64,000 bases of DNA from an uncultured Porphyromonadaceae bacterium (lineage in GTDB: Bacteria; Bacteroidota; Bacteroidia; Bacteroidales; Muribaculaceae). The stretch covers positions 37,228 through 101,227 of the forward strand of contig CANRVB010000007.1 in NCBI GenBank assembly GCA_947643165.1, written 5' to 3'. The position numbers were made by a program, and so were the translations under genes. The number at the start of each line of letters is the position of its first letter. Position 1 is the stretch's first letter. A model generated the notes under the pieces. It was not told where the DNA came from. It saw nothing but the letters and a program-made list of their open reading frames with translations, and ran no database searches. Below are positions 1 through 7,491 of the stretch, piece after piece.

Positions 1-1435
1 GGATATACTTGAACTCAGCCTGGGCATTAGTGAAGCCCGACGCATGATAGCTAGCGGGGAGGTTGGGGTTGGCATTGGGTTCGGCAGAAGCCTGGTCGGC
101 ATAATACTTGCCGGCAACCGGCCAACGGAATGTGTACCAAGCCTCGGCACTCGAGTTGCTGGTCACGCCGAGATAGTCGGCATAGGGAGTTACAACGTTG
201 TATGCCAGACGCGGGTCGCGGTTTGCATAGGCTTTCTTCAGGCGGGCCTCATTGCCTTCGGGGAGATACATAGCCTGGATCTCGGCGGGCAGCTTGGCCA
301 GCTCGGTGTCAACAGCCTTGGTCACAGTAGAATGGATCTCCATGCCGTTGACAAACTTGTCGCGGATAAAGAATACCTTGCGATATTTGGTGTGACCCTC
401 GGCAGCCTCCATGGCTGTCACCTTGTTCCAGTCCTCAAGAAAATCTTCCCAAGCGAAGTCCTTGACATTCTGGCCGTCGACCACCTCATAGAGGTTTACG
501 AGAGCCGGTGTTACCTGAAGGTCGGTCCAACATCCGCGGGAGTCCTTGGAACCCTGTGTGAAGGCAGCACAATATTTCTGGATAGCTGTACCGTAACCGG
601 TGGGATCCTCGATATACTGTACGCTCAGGATCATCTCCTCGCAGCGTTCGTTCTCCACCTTGAAGAGCTGCTTGTAGTTGGGATACAGACGGTAGCCACA
701 CTCTCCTACCTTGGCGAAATCGGCGGCAGCCTTGTCATATTCCTTGGTGATCAGATAAGCCTTGCCACGGAGAGCATAAGCGGCACCCTTGCCGACACGG
801 CCTTCACCCTGGATCTGGTTGTCGGGAAGGTTGGGTTCATTGATAGCATCGGTGAGGTCCTGGATAACCTGGGCCCAGACTTCCGACTCAGGGCTCTGAC
901 CCTTGTTACAATCTGCGGGGTCGACTGCCTCGGTGTACAGAGGCACACCAACACCGTTGTTACCGAACAGTATGTTCAGACGGTCGTAGAAGAAAGCGCG
1001 GAGGATCTTACATTCAGCCACCAGGCGTGCCTTCTTGCTCTCGGTGATGGGAGAATTGGCAATACCTTCGATAGCGGCGTTGGCGCGGTGAACACCATTG
1101 TAGCACCACTGCCATGTTGTCAGGAAGAAACCGTTGCTGGGGTTAACCGACTTGGTAAACATGTTCTGCATACCATACTCACCCTGGCCGCACATGCCCA
1201 TCGCATCATAACCGTAGTAGCCGATCATTGAACTGGCACCGATGAAACCTGAGCCGGGGAAGGGACGCTGCAGTGAATAGTACACGCCTATCACACCCTG
1301 GTCAACGCTCTCCTCTGTGGTCCACATGTTATTGCTCGAGAGCTGGTTGCTTGGGGCTGTGTCCAGGATATCCGTGCATGAGGTGGTCATGCCGAGCACA
1401 GCTGCGCAAGCAAATATCTTGAATATATTTTTCAT
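1..1435 (-). CDS. SusD/RagB-family outer-membrane glycan-binding lipoprotein (C-terminus cut by window edge)
   Basis: Surface lipoprotein that binds oligosaccharides and caps the SusC transporter. About 478 codons are visible from the ATG at 1435; the frame runs off the left edge, so the C-terminus is missing. The N-terminus is a lipoprotein signal with Cys20 in a TTSC lipobox, followed by CTDILDTAP, the usual start of a mature SusD. The helical TPR-like scaffold is recognisable from segments such as ECKILRAFFYDRL and AYALRGKAYLITKEYDKA. It lies 12 bp downstream of susC on the same strand, the standard susC-susD arrangement, and is surely co-transcribed with it. The substrate cannot be read from the sequence; the neighbouring glycosidases suggest a fucosylated or acetyl-sialylated host glycan (inference). 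Confidence 0.95.
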   Translation of the reverse strand, partial: MKNIFKIFACAAVLGMTTSCTDILDTAPSNQLSSNNMWTTEESVDQGVIGVYYSLQRPFPGSGFIGASSMIGYYGYDAMGMCGQGEYGMQNMFTKSVNPSNGFFLTTWQWCYNGVHRANAAIEGIANSPITESKKARLVAECKILRAFFYDRLNILFGNNGVGVPLYTEAVDPADCNKGQSPESEVWAQVIQDLTDAINEPNLPDNQIQGEGRVGKGAAYALRGKAYLITKEYDKAAADFAKVGECGYRLYPNYKQLFKVENERCEEMILSVQYIEDPTGYGTAIQKYCAAFTQGSKDSRGCWTDLQVTPALVNLYEVVDGQNVKDFAWEDFLEDWNKVTAMEAAEGHTKYRKVFFIRDKFVNGMEIHSTVTKAVDTELAKLPAEIQAMYLPEGNEARLKKAYANRDPRLAYNVVTPYADYLGVTSNSSAEAWYTFRWPVAGKYYADQASAEPNANPNLPASYHASGFTNAQAEFKYI

Positions 1436-1447
1436 TTTCTCTAAATG

Positions 1448-4400
1448 TTAGAAAGTTAGTGTTATGCCACCCGAGAACATTCTGGCGATAGGATAAACAA
1501 CCAGTGAGCTACCCAGCTCGGGATCCACACCCGGGAATCTGCTCGACTTGAATGTAAGCAGGTTCTCGAACGATGCGAACACGCGGAGATTGCTGATCTT
1601 GGCGGGAGAGAGCCACTTCTTGGGCAGGGTATAGCCAACCTGAAGTGATTTCAGCTTTACGTATGATGTATTGTACAGGTAGAACGAGTTTGAGGGAAGT
1701 GTACCACCCGATGTGAGCAGACGTGGATACTCGCCATCGATACGTGCATTGGGATCGGCTGCCGGATCGTAGCTCGAACCTATTATTGTACCTGCATCGT
1801 TGCGGATTATACCGGCGTGCGAGGCCTCCGAGTCATAGAAATAGTACTTGTCCCAGGCATCACCGGGCAGTGCGTCACCTACATTGGTGATCATTGAACC
1901 GTTGGCACCCTTGGAGTTGAGATAGTGGTAGCCACCGAAACGTCCGGCCCATACCATCAGAAGGTCAATTCCGCGCCACTCGGCGTTGATGTTAAGACCC
2001 AGCGAAATCTTTGGAGTTGTGCTCTTGCCGGTGAAAACACGGTCATCATCATTACCATACTTACCGTCGCCGTTCACGTCATCAAGGATCATGTCACCAT
2101 ACCACAGGTTTGAACCATTGGAGTTGATCTGCTTGAGGTTGTTGTTGAATGTGTAGCCGGCGGCCATCATGGCTACTACCCAGTCGAGGTCGGCCTTTGT
2201 GCGGATCATACCGTCGCGGGGACCACCCTTGGGGTTTACACTGCCGTCGGCGAGGGTGTATGAGCCGTCACCCTTATACGGACGACGCAGGAACCATTCG
2301 TCGATCATGTGGCCTTCAACACGGCGTGTATCACCACCGGTCGAAACGTCAGCCAGGTTGGTGTAGCGCCAGGTCGGGTTGCCCCAGATATCCTTGGTCG
2401 ATTCATCCAGCTCGTAGTTGAGGCTGCCCTTGAAGTCGGTCACCTTGTTCTTGTTGTAAGAGAAATTGAGGCTCACGCCATAGTGGAAGTCACCAGCACG
2501 GTCATTCCAGCCAAGGTCGAATTCAAAACCGGTGTTGCGGAGGCTTGCGGTGTTCGACATAGGTGCGCTGATCGTACCCATTGTCTTATAGATGATCGAG
2601 CTTGTGAGAATGTCAGAGGTCTTACGCATGTAGGCGTTGGCTTCGAGAGTGAGTCGCTGGTTGAGGAACGCTGCGTCGAAGCCGAGGTTGTAGGTAGTTA
2701 CCTTTTCCCACGACAGAGCGAGGTTCTGGATCGAGGTCTGTACCAGACCGTTCTGCACGCTCTCGTTGAACACGTTGTTCACCTTGCCGTAGAGAGCCTG
2801 CCAGTCATAGTTACCGCTTACTGTGTTACCGAGTGTACCGTAAGATGCGCGGATTTTCAGGCTGTTGACATAATCTCTCGCAGGTTCGAAGAACGACTCC
2901 TCGCTTATGCGCCATGCGGCTGATCCCGAGGGGAAGAAGCCTCTGCGGTGACCGGGAGCGAACTTGGAAGAAGCATCCGAACGGAAGCTGGCCTCCAGGA
3001 GATACTTGCGGTCGTAAACGTAGTTGAGTCGGCCGAGCCAGGAGATCATGGCGTTGACAGACTTGGCGCTACCACCGATAGAATACATCTCAGCACCCGA
3101 GGTGATGTCGATAACTTTCCAGTCTATCAGACCCTGCTTTGTGGCGCTGAAACCTGTGGTCTCGGCGCGACGCTGCTCATAACCGAAGAGTGCGCCTACG
3201 TCATGCTTGCCGAAGGTGTTGTTGTAACGCACCATGGCATTTGCAGTGTAGCTGGTCGACTGATACGAATAGCGGTAGGTTGTGGCCTGGGAGAGCACAC
3301 CTACGCCTTCCTTCGGAGTCTCGAAGCTCTCGCGGAAGCTGTAACGGGGCAGATTCTGCGAGTAGTTCTCGTCCTGACGGTCATACTGGCTCCAGTTGAA
3401 ACGTCCTTCTGCTACAAGACCCTTCAGAGGCAGATCAATGATGGTATACCATGTTGTGTTGAGACGGGTGTATACGTTCTGACCACCCTGGGCTGCTACC
3501 TGCTGGAGAATGTTGTCCTTCTGTGTCACCTCAGGATGCTCACTGGCACCATACAGGCCATTGTAGATCGGAGTCTGGCCTGGCCATGCCTGGAGCAGAT
3601 AGGTCATTGATGTGCTGCCCGGATCCTTGAATTCCTTCGTTCCGTAGGTCTGTGTACCGAATGTGATTATATCGGCGATTTTGGTCTCGATATTGGCACG
3701 GATGTTGTAACGGTTCATGCTTGTGTTATCGAGAGTACCGGGGTTATCCTGATATCCCAGCGACAGAAGATAGGATGTAGACTTGCTGCCACCCGACACG
3801 TTCACACCATAGCGCTGGTAGAACGCGGGCTGGAACAGGATCTGCGCCCAGTCGGTGTTAGGATAAGCCAGCCAGTTGGGAATTGTCTGACCTGTCACCG
3901 GATTGGTGTACATACCATTCGGATTTGCATCAGCCGCACGCCACTCATCAATGCTCTCCCAGCTGTAGTCGGGAGTATTGGCGGTCGGGTTGGCGTTAAG
4001 CTTTGCTATATTGTGCAGCTCCATGAAGTCAGCTGTGCTTGACATCAGCTTGAAGTCGGTCACAGGTTTTTCGCGTGCCCACATTGCAGTTACGGTCACG
4101 CGGGGAGTCTCATTGTTCTTACCCTTCTTGGTAGTAACGAGGATGACACCGTTTGCAGCTCGCGAACCATAGATAGCGGCAGCGCTGGCGTCCTTAAGGA
4201 TAGATATGTTCTCGATATCATCGGTATTCAGAGGACCCATATCAGCCTCGACACCGTCGACAAGAATCAGCGGGCTGCTGCTGTTGAATGAGCCCTGGCC
4301 ACGCACCTGGATGCTCATGCCCTCAGAACCCGGGTTACCGCTGCTCTGTGTGACGCGGACACCCGAAGCGGCACCTACAAGAGCCTGGGTGGCATTCATC

Positions 4401-4888
4401 ACCGGACGGTTGGCGATCTTCTCGGCGCCTACCGAAGCTACCGATCCGGTAAGGTTGATCTTCTTCTGCACACCGTAGCCCACTACCACAACCTCATCCA
4501 GGTTGTTGGCATCCTCGGTCATGGTGATATTATAGGTGGTGACACCATCCTTCACCTTGACGGTCTGGGTTGTCATGCCTATATAGGTGATGCTCAGTGT
4601 CGACCCTGCGGGTGCTTCGATCTGGTACTCACCGCTGATGTTTGTTACTGCTACAGTAGATTTTCCCTCCACTCTTACAGTGGCTCCAATTACCGGATCG
4701 CCTGCCGAATCGACAACTGTACCCTTTACCACAGTTGCTTTCTCTGCTACACTTTGAGCGCTACTTGGCTGTGGGGGGGGGCAGTTACCGTCCGCCGCCC
4801 ATGCCGAGCCGCCGGCAATCAGAGCTAACGATGCTCCCAACACCATCTTCGTGGAATCGAGAGCTGTGATTTTCAATGCTCTTTTCAT
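1448..4888 (-). CDS. SusC/RagA-family TonB-dependent outer-membrane transporter
   Basis: Outer-membrane beta-barrel that imports oligosaccharides using TonB energy. The 1146 residues show a signal peptide (about 1-31, ending SAWA), a carboxypeptidase-D regulatory-like domain (about 53-133, starting VVKGTVVDSAGDPVIGATV), the motif EVVVVGYG that precedes the plug, a plug domain (about 140-250) and the SusC/RagA signature AIYGSRAANGVILVTTKKG. The rest is barrel, ending in a C-terminal Phe as expected for BAM substrates. susD follows after 12 bp. A run of nine C bases crosses codons 36-39, just after the signal peptide, and could make the gene phase-variable. No clear TAnnTTTG box was found upstream, so the promoter may need an activator; no ECF sigma/anti-sigma or hybrid two-component regulator lies next to the gene. 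Confidence 0.97.
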   Translation of the reverse strand: MKRALKITALDSTKMVLGASLALIAGGSAWAADGNCPPPQPSSAQSVAEKATVVKGTVVDSAGDPVIGATVRVEGKSTVAVTNISGEYQIEAPAGSTLSITYIGMTTQTVKVKDGVTTYNITMTEDANNLDEVVVVGYGVQKKINLTGSVASVGAEKIANRPVMNATQALVGAASGVRVTQSSGNPGSEGMSIQVRGQGSFNSSSPLILVDGVEADMGPLNTDDIENISILKDASAAAIYGSRAANGVILVTTKKGKNNETPRVTVTAMWAREKPVTDFKLMSSTADFMELHNIAKLNANPTANTPDYSWESIDEWRAADANPNGMYTNPVTGQTIPNWLAYPNTDWAQILFQPAFYQRYGVNVSGGSKSTSYLLSLGYQDNPGTLDNTSMNRYNIRANIETKIADIITFGTQTYGTKEFKDPGSTSMTYLLQAWPGQTPIYNGLYGASEHPEVTQKDNILQQVAAQGGQNVYTRLNTTWYTIIDLPLKGLVAEGRFNWSQYDRQDENYSQNLPRYSFRESFETPKEGVGVLSQATTYRYSYQSTSYTANAMVRYNNTFGKHDVGALFGYEQRRAETTGFSATKQGLIDWKVIDITSGAEMYSIGGSAKSVNAMISWLGRLNYVYDRKYLLEASFRSDASSKFAPGHRRGFFPSGSAAWRISEESFFEPARDYVNSLKIRASYGTLGNTVSGNYDWQALYGKVNNVFNESVQNGLVQTSIQNLALSWEKVTTYNLGFDAAFLNQRLTLEANAYMRKTSDILTSSIIYKTMGTISAPMSNTASLRNTGFEFDLGWNDRAGDFHYGVSLNFSYNKNKVTDFKGSLNYELDESTKDIWGNPTWRYTNLADVSTGGDTRRVEGHMIDEWFLRRPYKGDGSYTLADGSVNPKGGPRDGMIRTKADLDWVVAMMAAGYTFNNNLKQINSNGSNLWYGDMILDDVNGDGKYGNDDDRVFTGKSTTPKISLGLNINAEWRGIDLLMVWAGRFGGYHYLNSKGANGSMITNVGDALPGDAWDKYYFYDSEASHAGIIRNDAGTIIGSSYDPAADPNARIDGEYPRLLTSGGTLPSNSFYLYNTSYVKLKSLQVGYTLPKKWLSPAKISNLRVFASFENLLTFKSSRFPGVDPELGSSLVVYPIARMFSGGITLTF
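4773..4781 (-). repeat. Homopolymer C9 tract inside susC
   Basis: Nine consecutive G on the plus strand (C on the coding strand) span the third base of codon 36 to the second base of codon 39, at the junction of signal peptide and mature protein. With nine bases the frame is open. Reading the two other lengths by hand, eight bases lead to TAG about nine codons on, and ten bases lead to TAG about four codons on. This is the layout expected for slipped-strand ON/OFF switching, but switching itself is inferred. Confidence 0.6.
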
Positions 4889-5200
4889 GATACGTTTATG
4901 ATTGGTTTACTTTTTTGCAAAATTCTGTAAAATAATAATATCACTACCACCAAAATCATCCGAAATAGATATATAAATCTTCCATCCCATTCTGAATCAC
5001 CGATTTTACATCATCCATAGCCCGTGGCTAAATACGTCTATACCACCCATACAGGTCTATGCAGCCAGTTACGATATGTGAAAATTTTCCAGTTGACATA
5101 CACTTTACGTCCAAAAGTCCTGCCGCAACGCCGATTCGGTTGGCTTTGACCCGCAGGGATATTATTTTTGTATATCAAGCTAATCTATCAACTCATCACA
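4889..5200. other. Divergent intergenic region between susC and the GH95-like operon
   Basis: About 310 bp with no gene. The plus-strand side ends in a good -7 box (5163-5170). The susC side is A/T-rich near 4915-4975 but holds no exact TAnnTTTG element reading leftwards. No strong hairpin was seen. Binding sites for a locus regulator would be expected here but cannot be identified from sequence alone. Confidence 0.6.
5163..5170 (+). promoter_or_regulatory. Bacteroidetes -7 box for the GH95-like/esterase genes
   Basis: TATTTTTG matches TAnnTTTG, with a weak TTGG about 20 bp upstream (5140-5143). It overlaps a possible TTG start at 5168, which supports the downstream ATG at 5201 as the true start. 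Confidence 0.6.
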
Positions 5201-7459
5201 ATGCGAATACATCTTTTTGTTTTTATTGCAAGCATTCTATGTTCGGCTGGTGTGATCCAGGCAAAGTCGACAGCCCCCGGAATAACAGAGCAGATCGACT
5301 GGGAGGCATTCATGAAACGTCAGGATCCCACCTGGGACGTATGGCCTCAACACTGGTATGAGTCGGCCTTCATGGGTAACGGCACCCTCGGTCTGATGAT
5401 CTACAAGGAACCCGACGCCAACTTCATCCGGTTTGAGACCGGACACTGCGATGTTCACGACCACCGCCCAGGAGGCGGCCTTTTCGAAAATCCCCGCCTG
5501 CTCACTGGGCATTTCGCTCTATATCCGCAGGGCACTGTTACAGGCGGCTCGCTGAGAATAGATCTCTGGAACGCCGAAACTCATGCCGAAGTCATAACCA
5601 CCGAAGGTACTATACGCATCGACGCGCTTGTGCATGCCGATGACATGGCTATGCGCGTACACACAACCGCATCCGACGGCGAAAAAGACTTCCGGTGGGA
5701 GTGGGTACCCGCCGACGCTCAGAGTCCCCGATATCTATACGCCAACACAAAGGCCGGAAGCTGGATAACTCCCCCTGCCGACTATCAGCTCAATCCACCG
5801 GCCCAGGTGACACCCGGACTGTCTGTGCAGAAACTGACTGCCGGTGGTACTACTGCAGTGGCCTGGTCAGAAAAGAAACCGAATGATCTCGAGCGCATAT
5901 ATACCGTATCGATTGCCCATTCTTATCCCGGTGACACTGCTGAAGCCGAGGCCAAAGGTGCTCTAAAATCAGCTGACAGCACTCCCGCAAACGATTGGAT
6001 AAACACTCACCGAAAGTGGTGGCACGAATACTATCCCAAAAGTTTTCTTACAATAAACGATGGTCCTAAGGAAAACTTCTACTGGATGCAGATGTACAAA
6101 CTGGCTTGCGCCACACGACCCGGGAGGGCTCTGATAGACAATACAGGACCTTGGCTGACATTCACGCCCTGGCCTAACGCCTGGTGGAACCTTAACGTCC
6201 AGCTAACATACTGGCCGCTAAATGCATCCAACCATCTCGACCTGGCGCAGTCGCTCGAGGATGCAATATACGGCAATATCGACAACCTGCGTGCAAACGT
6301 CCCGGAGCAATACCGCGAAGATGCGCTCGCTATTGGTCGATCTTCCGACTTAAACTGTGTCTCAGGCACTGTCGGAATTCCGGGAGTGACAAAAAACCCC
6401 GAAGTCGGACTCCTTCCTTGGACTTGCCACAACCTTTGGCTCATCTACCGCCACAAGATGGATGATTCACTCCTACGCGACAAGCTGTATCCCGTCCTAC
6501 GGCAGTCAATCAACTACTATCTCCACTTCCTGCGCAAGGAGGAGGATGGCCGGTGGCATCTCCCGACTACCTATTCACCAGAGTATGGCAGCGCAGAAGA
6601 CTGCAACTTCGACCTCGCCTTGCTGACATGGGGGTGCCGCACGCTCCTCGACATAACCGATCGCCTCAATATTGACGACCCTCTCCGTGACAGATGGCAG
6701 GATGTGATCGAAAACCTCACTCCGTTCCCCCAATCCGAAACCGAGGGATTGCTGATCGGACGCAATGCTCCATACACTTTCTCCCACCGCCATTACTCGC
6801 ACATGCTCGCAGCATACCCGCTCTATCTGCTTGACCCGGACTCAGCCGACAACCGCACCCTCATTGAACGGACACTCGCACACTGGCAGAGCATGCCCAA
6901 AGGTCTCCGAGGCTACTCATCTACCGGTGCATCATCAATATCAGCCATGCTCGGCAAGGGGGATGACGCTCTGAACTATCTGAACCAACTGTTCGACACA
7001 TTCCTTGCGCCTAATACCCTCTACCGCGAATCCGGGCCCGTCATCGAGACACCGCTGTCGGGCGTACAGTCCATGTTCGACATGATGCTCCAGAGCTGGG
7101 GAGGCAAGATACGCGTGTTCCCGGCATTGCCGTCAGCATGGCAGGACATTGCCTTCCGCGATCTCCGCACCGAAGGAGCATTCCTTGTCTCCGCATCCCG
7201 ACGCAACGGACTCACGGAGTTCACTGCTATCAAGAGCCTCGCCGGAGAGCCTTGCGTCATAGTCACCGACATACCGGAGCCAACTTTCACCGGCGACCGC
7301 AAATACCGTATCCGCAAGATAGCTCCATCCACCTACAGCATCGATCTGCGTGCAGGCGAGCAAGTGCTCATACGCCGCAAAGGCGACAAATCGCCATGCA
7401 TCATCGCTCCCCTGCCCGACTCCCCCGCCAACTGCTACGGAATGAAGAGTGCATCCTGA
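5201..7459 (+). CDS. GH95-like glycoside hydrolase, first tandem copy
   Basis: Predicted exported glycosidase of 752 residues, probably periplasmic or surface-located. The ATG at 5201 begins a signal peptide (MRIHLFVFIA to IQA); an in-frame TTG at 5168 lies inside the promoter box and was rejected. The N-terminal beta domain opens with ESAFMGNGTLGLMIYK, the GH95 pattern of a conserved GNG.LG. The central (alpha/alpha)6 region has WWNLNVQLTYWPLNASNHLDLA, TTYSPEYG and HRHYSHMLAAYPLYLL, and the end has FPALPSAWQDIAFRDLRTEGAF, all placed as in GH95 alpha-L-fucosidases and galactosidases. The usual FQxDGNxG motif near the C-terminus is replaced by ETPLSG (near residue 616), so the substrate may differ. 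A second copy follows after 32 bp, with tracts of perfect identity. Activity is inferred from family resemblance. Confidence 0.8.
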   Translation: MRIHLFVFIASILCSAGVIQAKSTAPGITEQIDWEAFMKRQDPTWDVWPQHWYESAFMGNGTLGLMIYKEPDANFIRFETGHCDVHDHRPGGGLFENPRLLTGHFALYPQGTVTGGSLRIDLWNAETHAEVITTEGTIRIDALVHADDMAMRVHTTASDGEKDFRWEWVPADAQSPRYLYANTKAGSWITPPADYQLNPPAQVTPGLSVQKLTAGGTTAVAWSEKKPNDLERIYTVSIAHSYPGDTAEAEAKGALKSADSTPANDWINTHRKWWHEYYPKSFLTINDGPKENFYWMQMYKLACATRPGRALIDNTGPWLTFTPWPNAWWNLNVQLTYWPLNASNHLDLAQSLEDAIYGNIDNLRANVPEQYREDALAIGRSSDLNCVSGTVGIPGVTKNPEVGLLPWTCHNLWLIYRHKMDDSLLRDKLYPVLRQSINYYLHFLRKEEDGRWHLPTTYSPEYGSAEDCNFDLALLTWGCRTLLDITDRLNIDDPLRDRWQDVIENLTPFPQSETEGLLIGRNAPYTFSHRHYSHMLAAYPLYLLDPDSADNRTLIERTLAHWQSMPKGLRGYSSTGASSISAMLGKGDDALNYLNQLFDTFLAPNTLYRESGPVIETPLSGVQSMFDMMLQSWGGKIRVFPALPSAWQDIAFRDLRTEGAFLVSASRRNGLTEFTAIKSLAGEPCVIVTDIPEPTFTGDRKYRIRKIAPSTYSIDLRAGEQVLIRRKGDKSPCIIAPLPDSPANCYGMKSAS
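6425..6816 (+). repeat. Perfect 392-bp repeat shared by the tandem GH95-like genes (copy 1)
   Basis: Compared base by base with 8719-9110 (constant offset 2294) and found identical, while flanking parts of the two genes differ at many third positions. This is typical of recent gene conversion. Confidence 0.9.
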
Positions 7460-7491
7460 TGCCACAATAAAAGTACAACTGACTACCCTTT

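Noticed and set aside
44..1231. 395-codon plus-strand frame at the left edge
   Set aside because: It lies antisense to a clear SusD protein and has no motif of its own.
5168..5200. Upstream TTG start for the first GH95-like gene
   Set aside because: The TTG is part of the -7 box, and the signal peptide begins at the ATG at 5201.
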